DNA of 64,000 bases from assembly GCF_013409365.1 (NCBI RefSeq), contig NZ_JACCBA010000001.1, positions 62,001 to 126,000 of the forward strand. Reading direction: 5' to 3'. Under the pieces are notes generated by a model, which did no database searches, was not told the DNA's origin, and saw nothing but the letters and a program-made list of their open reading frames with translations. Made by a program: the position numbers and the translations under genes. This stretch comes from Actinomadura luteofluorescens. GTDB lineage: Bacteria > Actinomycetota > Actinomycetes > Streptosporangiales > Streptosporangiaceae. Below are positions 9,175 through 16,469 of this stretch, in pieces (the stretch's first letter is position 1; each line of letters starts with the position of its first letter).

Positions 9175-10257
9175 GTGATCCGATGGCGCAAAGGCACAGT
9201 CGAGGACATCCGCCGCGAATGGCCGGGGGCGGTCGAGCTGGACGTCTCGATCGGGGGCGAGGGGACGCACCGGGCCCTGGCCTATCCCGCCCTGGTGGGA
9301 AGGCCCGAACCGGGCGACACCGTCCTGCTCAACACTACGGCCTTGGCGATGGGGCTCGGCACCGGCGGGTACGCCATGGTCGTCGCGGTCCCGGACCGGC
9401 TCCCGCCCGACCCGGAGGGGCCGGGCCACCTGGTCAAGGCCCGCTACACCCCGCTGCAGGCCACCGTCCTCGGCGCCGACGAGCAGGACTCGCCCCACCA
9501 CGCGGTCCTGCGCGACGCCGACTCGCTGGACGCGATGCCCGTCATCGTCGCCGACCTGCACTCCGCGCTGCCCCCGATCCTGGCCGCCCTGCTGGCCGCG
9601 CGCCCGGGCGCGCGGGTCGTCTACGTGATGCCGGACGGCGGGGCGCTGCCGGCGTGGTTCTCGATGTCGATCGCCCGGCTGAAGGACGCCGGGGCCCTCG
9701 CCGCGACCGTCACCGTGGGGCAGGCGTTCGGCGGCGACCTGGAGGCCGTCACCGTCCACACCGGCCTGCTGGCCGCGCGGCTCGTGCTGGAGGCCGACGT
9801 GGTGGTCCTCGCCCAGGGGCCCGGCAACCTGGGCACGGGCACCAAATGGGGCTTCTCGGGCGTTTCGGCGGGCGAGGCCGTCAACGCCGCGTCCGTGCTG
9901 GGCGGGCGGCCGGTGGGGTCGCTGCGGGTCAGTGAGGGCGACGGCCGCGAGCGCCACCTCGGTGTCTCGCACCACTCCCTGACCGCCTACGGGCGCGTGG
10001 CGCTGGCCCGCGCCGACATCCCCGTCCCCGAACTCGGCGGCCACTTCGGCGCCCGCGTCGCCGCCGGGGCCGCGCCGCTGGGCGACCGGCACCGGCTCGT
10101 CCCCGTCCCCGTCGACGGCCTCCACGAGACCCTCAGGGCCGCCGAGAAGGACTGGGGCGTCCGGCTGTCGACCATGGGCCGCCGCCTGGACGAGGACCTT
10201 CCCTACTTCCTCACGGCGGCCGCCGCGGGCCGCCACACGGCCGCCCTGCTCGGCTGA
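9175..10257 (+). CDS. DUF3866 family protein
   Basis: The 360-residue protein matches DUF3866, an actinobacterial family of unknown function usually found near pafA. It opens VIRWRKGTVED and continues with GDTVLLNTTALAMGLGTGGY, a block conserved in the family. A Gly/Ala-rich core follows (MPVIVADLHSALPPILAALL, then VVVLAQGPGNLGTGTKWGFSG), which hints at a nucleotide or sugar-nucleotide binding fold, though this is speculative. No signal peptide is visible. It diverges from pafB and ends 2 nt from the oppositely oriented DUF3291 gene, leaving no room for a terminator. Confidence 0.82.
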   Translation: MIRWRKGTVEDIRREWPGAVELDVSIGGEGTHRALAYPALVGRPEPGDTVLLNTTALAMGLGTGGYAMVVAVPDRLPPDPEGPGHLVKARYTPLQATVLGADEQDSPHHAVLRDADSLDAMPVIVADLHSALPPILAALLAARPGARVVYVMPDGGALPAWFSMSIARLKDAGALAATVTVGQAFGGDLEAVTVHTGLLAARLVLEADVVVLAQGPGNLGTGTKWGFSGVSAGEAVNAASVLGGRPVGSLRVSEGDGRERHLGVSHHSLTAYGRVALARADIPVPELGGHFGARVAAGAAPLGDRHRLVPVPVDGLHETLRAAEKDWGVRLSTMGRRLDEDLPYFLTAAAAGRHTAALLG

Positions 10258-10259
10258 CC

Positions 10260-10805
10260 TCAGAGCGCCGCGGGCTCGGCGCCCGCGGGCTCACCGCCCG
10301 CGGGCTCACCGCCGGCACCGGCCCCGGCACCGGGCCCAGCGCCCGCAGCCTCCTCGGCGGTGAAGGACGAGCTGAACGTGAACGCCCGCGGCGTGGGGCC
10401 GTCCGCGCGGAGCAGCGCGAGGCGCTCCAGGGCCTCGCCGACGCTCGGGACGTGGCCCGCCGGCACCCACCACAGGACGAGATGCGCGTCCACGTGCCGC
10501 TGGAACCACTCGCGGCGGCGCCGCATCGTCTCCAGGTGCGCGCTGCGGTAGACGAAGTCCCACAGCGCCTCCGCCGACTCCCACACCGAGAAGTTGACGA
10601 TGACGTCGTCGCCGGCGGGGCGCATCCCGGTGGCGTCGGCCTCCCCCTCCTCCACCAGGCGCCAGACGAATCCCGGCGTGCCGTCGGCGAGCGCGTTGAC
10701 CGGCTCCACCAGCGCGACGAAGTCGGCCATGCGCGGGTCGGCGAGGGGGAAGCGGAGCGTGGCGAGGTTGAACTGCGCGAGGTGGTACCGGGTCCGTGTG
10801 CTCAT
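10260..10805 (-). CDS. DUF3291 family protein (dimeric alpha/beta-barrel type)
   Basis: The 181-residue protein has the DUF3291 core (YHLAQFNLATLRFPLADPRM, VIVNFSVWESAEALWDFVYRSAH, REWFQRHVDAHLVLWWVPAGH). This is a ferredoxin-like fold related to antibiotic biosynthesis monooxygenases. The reaction is unknown. The last 30 residues are a Gly/Ala/Pro/Glu repeat tail encoded by a tandem DNA repeat. It lies 32 nt behind the Cys-rich regulator on the same strand and is probably co-transcribed with it. Confidence 0.8.
   Translation of the reverse strand: MSTRTRYHLAQFNLATLRFPLADPRMADFVALVEPVNALADGTPGFVWRLVEEGEADATGMRPAGDDVIVNFSVWESAEALWDFVYRSAHLETMRRRREWFQRHVDAHLVLWWVPAGHVPSVGEALERLALLRADGPTPRAFTFSSSFTAEEAAGAGPGAGAGAGGEPAGGEPAGAEPAAL
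10281..10310. repeat. Two tandem 15-bp units in the DUF3291 tail
   Basis: The unit gcccgcgggctcacc occurs twice head to tail, with a degraded copy just before. Each unit carries the palindrome GCCCGCGGGC and encodes a GGEPA-type pentapeptide. It is probably a slippage-prone low-complexity tail. Confidence 0.7.
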
Positions 10806-10837
10806 GGGCTCACCCCACCACGCTCCCCACTTCTATG

Positions 10838-11494
10838 TCAATGCTCGTTGTTTTTAGAATGCGCGGCCGCGACGCAGCACCAGCCGGGCCGCGGATCCAT
10901 CCGGACCCGGACCCGCGAGCCCTCCACCAGCCCTTCGAGCAGCGCCAGGTTCATCCCGCAGACCAGCGGCGGGAACTGCTCGGCGACCACGTGGAAAGGG
11001 CAGTTGCGCATGCGCAGGACGGCGCCGTCCTCGTCCATGACCGGCTCGTAGCCGCGGCCGGCCAGCACCTCCGCCAGGTCGTCCAGAGTGCCGAAGGAGC
11101 CGCCCCGGCCGCGCAGCGCCCTCCCCTTGCGGCGGGCCGCGTCCTGGAGCTCCATGTCGAGGCCGGCCGACTCGGCCGCCTCGGCCAGCAGCCCCGCCGC
11201 CGTCCGGTAGTCGCGGGCGGGCACCGAGACGTCCCGCTCCGCCGACGAGCGCCGGTAGACCTTCGCCGGGCGGCCCGCCCCGGGCCCGGAGCGCCCCGTC
11301 AGCCGCCTGCTGCCGGCCTCCAGGAGCCCGGCGTCGACCAGCTTGTCCAGGTGGAAGGCCGCCAGGGTCCGCGCGACGCCGGCCGCCTCGGCGGCCTCCC
11401 CCCGTCCCACCTCGCGGCCCTGGCCCGCGACGAACTCGTACAGCCGCCGCCGCACCGGATCCTGCAGCAGCGCGATCGCGTCGATGTCCTCCAT
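10838..11494 (-). CDS. Winged-helix regulator with C-terminal cysteine cluster (SufR-like)
   Basis: The 218-residue protein has an ArsR/HTH_5-type winged helix (DPVRRRLYEFVAGQ, AAGVARTLAAFHLDKLVDAGLL), a linker GAGRPAKVYR, and a C-terminal domain with Cys165, Cys179, Cys206 and Cys207. The NCPFH, LVCGMN and PGWCC segments are like SufR / COG2345 regulators, in which such cysteines hold an iron-sulfur cluster. It is likely a redox- or Fe-S-sensing repressor. The palindrome TTCTAAGAA 8 nt before its ATG is a plausible autoregulatory site. It probably controls the following DUF3291 gene. Confidence 0.8.
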   Translation of the reverse strand: MEDIDAIALLQDPVRRRLYEFVAGQGREVGRGEAAEAAGVARTLAAFHLDKLVDAGLLEAGSRRLTGRSGPGAGRPAKVYRRSSAERDVSVPARDYRTAAGLLAEAAESAGLDMELQDAARRKGRALRGRGGSFGTLDDLAEVLAGRGYEPVMDEDGAVLRMRNCPFHVVAEQFPPLVCGMNLALLEGLVEGSRVRVRMDPRPGWCCVAAAHSKNNEH

Positions 11495-11501
11495 CCCGCC
11501 A

Positions 11502-11510
11502 TTCTAAGAA
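11502..11510. promoter_or_regulatory. Palindrome TTCTAAGAA before the SufR-like gene
   Basis: This perfect 9-bp palindrome centred about 12 bp upstream of the regulator's ATG is AT-rich in a GC-rich background. A related motif, ATTCTAAAAAC on the minus strand, lies in the last codons of the same gene just before the DUF3291 gene. An operator is inferred. Confidence 0.45.
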
Positions 11511-11539
11511 CGACGGGAACTCGACTTAGAGCGCTCGGC

Positions 11540-12472
11540 TCAGTGCGCGCCCAGCAGGTCCACGACGAACACCAGCGTGTCGTTCCCCTTGATGCCGAAC
11601 TGCGGCAGGCCCTTGGCCCCGTACCCGAGCGCCGGCGGCACCACCAGCAGCACGCGGCTGCCCACCCGCTGGCCCACCAGGCCCTGGTCCCAGCCCTTCA
11701 TCACCTGGCCGGTCCCGATCATCGCCCCGAACGGGTGGCCCTCCGACCAGGAGGAGTTGAAGGCCTTCCCGTCGCGCCAGAAGTACCCGCCGTACTGCAG
11801 CGCCACCAGCTGGCCCTTGCGCACCGCCGGGCCGTCCCCCTTGACCAGCGTCCGGACCTGGAGGCCCTTCGGCGGGGCCGAGCGCGGCATCGTCACCGCC
11901 GGCGCCCGCCCGGCCGCCGCGTCCGCCACCTTCGGCAGCCCCGGCTCGTCCAGCGGCGCCTGACGCGCCCCGTGCGGGCCCGCCGTCCGCGGGTACACCG
12001 CCCGGACGTCCAGGACGTACACCAGCGTGTCGTCGCCGCTCACCTGGTGCTTCGGGTCGCCCTCGCCGCCGAAGCCGTCCTTCGGCGGGATCCGGGTCAC
12101 CACCCGCGACCCCGGCCGCACCCCCTCGAACGCCTTCGTCAGGCCGGGCACCAGACGCCCGGTGGGGAAGGCGCCCGGCTCGCCCTTGGAGTAGCTGCTG
12201 GCCAGCAGCTTGCGCCCGCCCTTGTTCCACCGGTAGCCCACGTAGTCGGCCACGACGAGGTCGCCCTTGCGCGCCGCGGTTCCCTCGCCCTTCTTCACGG
12301 TCTTCACCGCGAAGGAGTCACCGGGTGCCCCCTTGGGGAACTTCACCTGCGGCAACTTCCCGAAGTCGCCGCTCACCTCGACGTCCACGCCGCCGCCCGA
12401 GCAGGCGGCGGACAGCGCGAGCGGCAGGGCGAGCACGACGGCCGCGGGGAGGAACCGAACACGACGACGCAT
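11540..12472 (-). CDS. Secreted two-domain FKBP-type peptidyl-prolyl isomerase lipoprotein
   Basis: This 310-residue lipoprotein has signal peptide RRRVRFLPAAVVLALPLAL and lipobox LSAAC with Cys24 as acylation site. It carries two FKBP domains. The N-terminal one (about 60-160) is divergent; the C-terminal one (about 205-310) keeps GQLVALQYGGYFW, GQVMKGWDQGLVG, VVPPALGYG and DTLVFVVDLL. It should assist folding outside the membrane. It lies directly behind pafA on the same strand but after a strong hairpin. An FKBP next to pafA is also usual in Streptomyces. A 9-bp hairpin occupies its leader. Confidence 0.92.
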   Translation of the reverse strand: MRRRVRFLPAAVVLALPLALSAACSGGGVDVEVSGDFGKLPQVKFPKGAPGDSFAVKTVKKGEGTAARKGDLVVADYVGYRWNKGGRKLLASSYSKGEPGAFPTGRLVPGLTKAFEGVRPGSRVVTRIPPKDGFGGEGDPKHQVSGDDTLVYVLDVRAVYPRTAGPHGARQAPLDEPGLPKVADAAAGRAPAVTMPRSAPPKGLQVRTLVKGDGPAVRKGQLVALQYGGYFWRDGKAFNSSWSEGHPFGAMIGTGQVMKGWDQGLVGQRVGSRVLLVVPPALGYGAKGLPQFGIKGNDTLVFVVDLLGAH

Positions 12473-12491
12473 ACGGGGGTCCTTCGGGGGT

Positions 12492-12515
12492 GGTGAGCGC
12501 TACTGCGCGCTCACC
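12492..12515 (-). promoter_or_regulatory. Perfect 9-bp hairpin or operator in the FKBP leader
   Basis: The arms GGTGAGCGC and GCGCTCACC enclose TACTGC, starting 20 nt before the FKBP start codon. It could be an mRNA hairpin affecting translation or a dimer operator. TAGGGT, a -10-like box, abuts its upstream side on the minus strand. Confidence 0.5.
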
Positions 12516-12560
12516 CTACCGCCCGGGTGACCTGCCGGTAACCTGCCGTGCGCGTTGCCC

Positions 12561-12592
12561 GCGGCGGCCCGGGACGCGCGCCGGGCCGCCGC
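12561..12592 (-). terminator. GC-rich hairpin after pafA
   Basis: A perfect 12-bp stem (GCGGCGGCCCGG with CCGGGCCGCCGC) and an 8-nt loop lie 10 nt beyond the pafA stop. There is no T tract, which is usual for actinomycete terminators. It separates pafA from the FKBP gene. Confidence 0.7.
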
Positions 12593-12601
12593 GCCCCACG
12601 C

Positions 12602-13960
12602 CTACATGCCGGCGATGAGCTTGTCCACGCGCTCGTCCACGGAACGGAACGGGTCCTTGCACAGCACCGTCCGCTGCGCCTGGTCGTTCAGCTTCAGATG
12701 GACCCAGTCCACCGTGAAGTCGCGCCGCTTCTCCTGCGCCTTGCGGATGAACTCGCCCCGCAGCCGCGCCCGCGTCGTCTGCGGCGGCACCGACTTCGCC
12801 TCGAAGATGTCGAGGTCGCGCGACACCCGGTCGACCGACCCCCGCTTCTCCAGCAGGTAGTACAGCCCGCGGTCGCGGTGCACGTCGTGGTAGGTGAGGT
12901 CGAGCTGGGCCACGCGCGGCGACGACAGCGGCAGGTCGTACTTGCGCCGGTACCGCTCGATCAGCTTGTACTTGATCACCCAGTCGATCTCGCGCGAGAC
13001 CAGGTCCAGGTCGCCGGTCTCCACCGCGCGCAGCGTCCGCTCCCACAGCTCCAGCACCCGCTTGGCCGTCGCGTCGCCGCCCCGCGCGTCCACGAAGTCG
13101 CGCGCCTTGCCGTAGTACTCCTTCTGGATCTCCAACGAGCTGGCCTCGCGGCCGTTGGCCAGCCGCACCTTGCGGCGGCCCGTCATGTCGTGGCTGACCT
13201 CGCGGATCGCCCGGATCGGGTTCTCCAGGGTGAGGTCGCGCATCACCACCCCCGCCTCGATCATCCGCAGCACCAGGTCGGTCGCCCCGACCTTGAGCAG
13301 CATCGTCGTCTCGCTCATGTTCGAGTCGCCGACGATCACGTGCAGGCGGCGGAACCGCTCGGCGTCCGCGTGCGGCTCGTCGCGGGTGTTGATGATCGGG
13401 CGGGACCGCGTCGTCGCCGACGACACGCCCTCCCAGATGTGCTCGGCCCGCTGCGACACGCAGTACACCGCGCCGCGGGGCGTCTGCAGGACCTTGCCGG
13501 CGCCGCAGATGATCTGCCGCGTCACCAGGTACGGGATCAGCACGTCCGCGAGCCGTCCGAACTCGCCGTGCCGCCCCACCAGGTAGTTCTCGTGGCAGCC
13601 GTAGGAGTTGCCGGCCGAGTCGGTGTTGTTCTTGAACAGGTAGATGTCGCCGGCGATGCCCTCCTCGCGGAGCCGCCGCTCGGCGTCGACCAGGAGGCCC
13701 TCCAGGATCCGCTCGCCCGCCTTGTCATGCGTCACCAGGTCGACGACGCTGTCGCACTCCGGCGTCGCGTACTCAGGATGGCTCCCCACGTCCAGGTAGA
13801 GCCGGGCCCCGTTGCGAAGGAACACGTTGCTGCTGCGGCCCCACGACACGACCCTGCGGAACAGATAGCGCGCCACCTCGTCCGGTGACAACCGCCGCTG
13901 CCCGCGGAAGGTGCAGGTGACGCCGTACTCGTTCTCAAGCCCGAAGATGCGCCTGTCCAC
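12602..13960 (-). CDS. pafA: Pup-protein ligase PafA
   Basis: PafA joins the C-terminal Glu of deamidated Pup to substrate lysines using ATP. The 452-residue protein has the Mg-ATP site glutamate in GLENEYG (Glu9) and the catalytic aspartate in [16 protein letters not shown] (Asp57). It also has the [18 protein letters not shown] and [12 protein letters not shown] blocks shared with Dop, and the C-terminal subdomain. No Dop-loop insertion is present after residue 40, which separates it from Dop. GTG 13960 follows TAGGGT by 6 nt, so the mRNA is leaderless. Hairpins on both sides make it its own transcription unit. Confidence 0.97.
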   Translation of the reverse strand: MDRRIFGLENEYGVTCTFRGQRRLSPDEVARYLFRRVVSWGRSSNVFLRNGARLYLDVGSHPEYATPECDSVVDLVTHDKAGERILEGLLVDAERRLREEGIAGDIYLFKNNTDSAGNSYGCHENYLVGRHGEFGRLADVLIPYLVTRQIICGAGKVLQTPRGAVYCVSQRAEHIWEGVSSATTRSRPIINTRDEPHADAERFRRLHVIVGDSNMSETTMLLKVGATDLVLRMIEAGVVMRDLTLENPIRAIREVSHDMTGRRKVRLANGREASSLEIQKEYYGKARDFVDARGGDATAKRVLELWERTLRAVETGDLDLVSREIDWVIKYKLIERYRRKYDLPLSSPRVAQLDLTYHDVHRDRGLYYLLEKRGSVDRVSRDLDIFEAKSVPPQTTRARLRGEFIRKAQEKRRDFTVDWVHLKLNDQAQRTVLCKDPFRSVDERVDKLIAGM

Positions 13961-13966
13961 ACCAAG

Positions 13967-13972
13967 ACCCTA
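13967..13972 (-). promoter_or_regulatory. Leaderless -10 box TAGGGT of pafA
   Basis: The minus strand reads TAGGGT, 6 nt, GTG. There is no Shine-Dalgarno. It supports the annotated start and an independent pafA transcript. Confidence 0.6.
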
Positions 13973-14057
13973 TGCGGCGCGGCCGTCACTTGGCAGTCTC
14001 TCGACCCACCGTTTCCGGCGAACGCGGGCGCCGCGCCGCAAGGCGCCCCGAACACCG

Positions 14058-14108
14058 CGGGCCCGCGGCGGCGGGGACGGTGTCGCCGTCCCCGCCGCCG
14101 CGGGCCCG
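14058..14108 (-). terminator. 23-bp perfect hairpin after prcA
   Basis: The arms at 14058-14080 and 14086-14108 are perfectly complementary around the loop TGTCG. It lies 44 nt beyond the prcA stop and ahead of the pafA promoter, so it should end the prcB-prcA transcript. Confidence 0.8.
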
Positions 14109-14152
14109 TCTCGGCAGGCGGGAGGCCGGCCGGCGCCCCGCCCGCCCGCGCG

Positions 14153-14929
14153 TCAGTCCTCGTCGGCGCCGGACGAGGAGGCCGTGCCCCCGCCGGCGGA
14201 ATCTCCGGCGTCCTCGCCGCCGGAGGTGGCGGACCCGGAGTCCTCCGCCGAGAGCAGGTCCCCGATCCGCGCCGCCGACAGCCGCTTGAACAGGCGGTGC
14301 TCACGGTTGCGGTCCAGCACCGCGACCTCGAGCGAGGTCGCCTCCAGATGCCGGTCGGAGTCCTGGGCCTCCAGCGCCCGCACCGCCGTGCGCAGCGCGT
14401 CCTCCAGCGCGGAGCCCTCCCGGTAGCCGTCCTTCAGCGACTGCGCCACCGCCTCGGCCTGCCCGCCCATGGCGACGTAGCCGTGCTCGTCGGCGACCGA
14501 GCCGTCGAACGTCAGCCGGTAGATCTGGTCGGTCTCGGCGTCGTCGCCCACCTCCGCGACGACCAGCTCGACCTCGTAGGGCTTGTTGGTCTCGGTGAAG
14601 ATCGTCCCGAGCGACTGCGCGTACACGTTCGCCAGGCCCCGCGCCGTCACGTCGCGGCGGTCGTACTGGTAGCCGTTGATGTCGGCGTAGCGGACGCCAC
14701 CGAGTCGCAGGTTCTCGAACTCGTTGTACTTCCCCACCGCCGCGAACGCGATCCGGTCGTAGATCTCACTGATCTTGTGCAGCGCCCGCGACGGGTTGTC
14801 CGCCACGAACAGGATGCCGTCGTCGTACTGCAGCACCACGACACTGCGGCCGCGCGCGATGCCCTTGCGCGCGTAGTCCGCCTTGTCCTTCATCTGCTGT
14901 TCGGGCGACACGTAGAACGGCATGGACAC
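14153..14929 (-). CDS. prcA: 20S proteasome alpha subunit
   Basis: This is the outer-ring alpha subunit, 258 residues. [20 protein letters not shown] (here [13 protein letters not shown]) and [28 protein letters not shown] are conserved. The last 30 residues form an acidic Ser/Gly/Asp tail (from about [12 protein letters not shown]) not needed for the fold. GTG 14929 has AAGGGA at 9-nt spacing. ATG 14923 is an alternative. It follows prcB by 15 nt. It receives substrates from the ARC ATPase, whose GQYL tail docks in alpha-ring pockets. Confidence 0.96.
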   Translation of the reverse strand: MSMPFYVSPEQQMKDKADYARKGIARGRSVVVLQYDDGILFVADNPSRALHKISEIYDRIAFAAVGKYNEFENLRLGGVRYADINGYQYDRRDVTARGLANVYAQSLGTIFTETNKPYEVELVVAEVGDDAETDQIYRLTFDGSVADEHGYVAMGGQAEAVAQSLKDGYREGSALEDALRTAVRALEAQDSDRHLEATSLEVAVLDRNREHRLFKRLSAARIGDLLSAEDSGSATSGGEDAGDSAGGGTASSSGADED

Positions 14930-14944
14930 CGGTCTGGATCCCTT

Positions 14945-15790
14945 CTATCGCAGCGGGGCGGTCGGGCCGCCCGGCGAGTCGTAACGTGCGTCGACGACGG
15001 CCTGCGCCAGCGCGCCCACCTCGTCCTCGCCGAGCCGGCGGTACCCGTCCGCCGTCACCGACGCCACCACGGGGAAGATCCGGCGGGTCAGGTCGGGGCC
15101 GCCCGTCGCCGAGTCGTCGTCGGCCGCGTCGTAGAGCGACTGGACGCACGCGAGCGCCGCGTCCTCCGCCGACAGGTCCGGCCGGTAGAGCTTCTTCAGG
15201 GCGCCGCGCGCGAAGACCGAACCCGAGCCGATCGAGTGGAAGTCGCGCTCCTCGTAGCGGCCGCCCGCCGGGTCGTAGGAGAAGATCCGCCCCTCGTTCC
15301 GCTCCTCGTCGTAGCCCGCGAACAGCGGCACCACCGCCAGGCCCTGCATGGCCATCGCGAGGTTCTGCCGCACCATCGTCGCCAGGCGGTTCGCCTTGCC
15401 CTCGACCGACAGCGTCCGGCCCTCGCGCTTCTCGTAGTGCTCCAGCTCCACCTGGAACAGCCGGACCATCTCGATCCCGATCCCGGCCGTGCCGGCGATC
15501 GCGATCGCGGAGAACTCGTCGGCCCGGAAGACCTTCTCGATGTCGCGCTGCGCGATGACGTTGCCCGCCGTCGCCCGCCGGTCGCCCGCCATCACCACCC
15601 CGCCGGGGAAGCCGACCGCGACGATCGTCGTCCCGTGCGGGATGTCCTCGCCCGCCCGCGAGGACGGCGGCGTCCGCCTGCCGGGCAGCAGCTCCGGGGA
15701 GTACGCCCCGAGGAACTCCGTGAACGACGACGTATCCGGGCTCGCGAACAACCCCGGCAGACGTCCGGTGTGCGAATCGTGGGACGCCAC
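14945..15790 (-). CDS. prcB: 20S proteasome beta subunit
   Basis: This is the catalytic inner-ring subunit, 281 residues. A 53-residue propeptide should be removed before Thr54 in [13 protein letters not shown], giving the N-terminal nucleophile threonine. Core motifs [31 protein letters not shown] and [10 protein letters not shown] follow. GTG 15790 has an AAGGGAG Shine-Dalgarno. It is first in prcB-prcA. It is separated from pup by a hairpin and its own leader with a palindrome, rather than being directly coupled to pup. Confidence 0.97.
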   Translation of the reverse strand: MASHDSHTGRLPGLFASPDTSSFTEFLGAYSPELLPGRRTPPSSRAGEDIPHGTTIVAVGFPGGVVMAGDRRATAGNVIAQRDIEKVFRADEFSAIAIAGTAGIGIEMVRLFQVELEHYEKREGRTLSVEGKANRLATMVRQNLAMAMQGLAVVPLFAGYDEERNEGRIFSYDPAGGRYEERDFHSIGSGSVFARGALKKLYRPDLSAEDAALACVQSLYDAADDDSATGGPDLTRRIFPVVASVTADGYRRLGEDEVGALAQAVVDARYDSPGGPTAPLR

Positions 15791-15824
15791 GCGACTCCCT
15801 TCCCCTCCACCATTGCGCCGGCCT

Positions 15825-15838
15825 CGGTGATCTCACCG
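15825..15838. promoter_or_regulatory. Palindrome CGGTGA-TC-TCACCG in the prcBA leader
   Basis: A perfect 6-2-6 inverted repeat lies between the putative -10 boxes and the prcB start. It is an operator candidate, or a leader hairpin if the promoter call is right. Confidence 0.45.
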
Positions 15839-15844
15839 GCGCGG

Positions 15845-15866
15845 ACTCTACGACCCTACTGTTCAA
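15845..15866 (-). promoter_or_regulatory. Putative promoter of prcBA
   Basis: The minus strand contains TTGAAC followed by TAGGGT and TAGAGT, both TANNNT boxes, 55-70 nt before prcB. The spacing of TTGAAC to either box is too short for a classical -35, so only the -10 element is suggested. It supports an independent prcBA transcript. Confidence 0.4.
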
Positions 15867-15961
15867 GGTCGCCCGCGCGCATGCCGCCCGATCACCGGTC
15901 CGGTCAGCCCACGGCGAACCCGGCCCGCACGCGCCCCGGGCGCGCGGGCACGGACACACGA

Positions 15962-15992
15962 ACATGGGCGGGCCGCCGCGGCCCACCCATGT
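15962..15992 (-). terminator. Hairpin after pup
   Basis: The arms ACATGGG-C-GGGCCG and the matching 3' arm form a 13-bp stem with one mismatch and a 3-nt loop. It lies about 80 nt beyond the pup stop on the minus strand and would separate pup from prcBA. Confidence 0.6.
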
Positions 15993-16071
15993 CCTCACTA
16001 CCGTGTCAAGTTGGAGTTCCGCCCCGGAGAAACGGCGATTCGCTATGCGGCCGATCCGCCCGCTTTGGGGT

Positions 16072-16281
16072 TCACTGTCCGCCCTTTTGGATATAGGCGC
16101 GGACGAAGTCCTCGGCGTTCTCTTCCAGCACCTCGTCTATTTCGTCCAGGATCGAGTCCACGTCGTCGGTGAGCTTCTCCTGGCGCTCCTGCACGTCCTC
16201 GGTGGTCGTGGCCTCGGTCTCCTCGACCTCTTCCGTGCGCCGGGTGGTCTGCTTCTGACCGCCGGTGTCCTTCGTGGCCAT
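16072..16281 (-). CDS. pup: Prokaryotic ubiquitin-like protein Pup
   Basis: This is the 69-residue protein tag. It is charged and disordered, with the ARC-binding helical segment VDSILDEIDEVLEENAEDFVRAYIQKGGQ split here as VDSILDEIDEVLEENAEDF and VRAYIQ. The C-terminus is GGQ, so Dop must deamidate Gln69 to Glu before PafA can use it. GGAGG lies at good spacing before ATG 16281. A TAGGGT box is about 30 nt upstream. A hairpin follows the gene. Confidence 0.97.
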   Translation of the reverse strand: MATKDTGGQKQTTRRTEEVEETEATTTEDVQERQEKLTDDVDSILDEIDEVLEENAEDFVRAYIQKGGQ

Positions 16282-16310
16282 TCCGTACCTCCGCTCTGCC
16301 GGTGCCTCCG

Positions 16311-16316
16311 ACCCTA
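16311..16316 (-). promoter_or_regulatory. -10 box TAGGGT of pup
   Basis: The minus strand reads GATAGGGTCGG about 30 nt before the pup ATG, with a GGAGG Shine-Dalgarno between. Unlike its neighbours this mRNA has a short leader. Confidence 0.5.
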
Positions 16317-16469
16317 TCTCCGATCTTCGACGGTGCGCGGAACTCTCGGGTCCGTTTCCCGTCTCCGCCCGGGGGCCGGGGGCATGCTCGGGTTATCGCC
16401 GGTCCGCCGCCCAGCGAAACGGGCAAACCGTCCACGAAACCGGCCCGTTACCCGGCACGGCCCGCGGGC

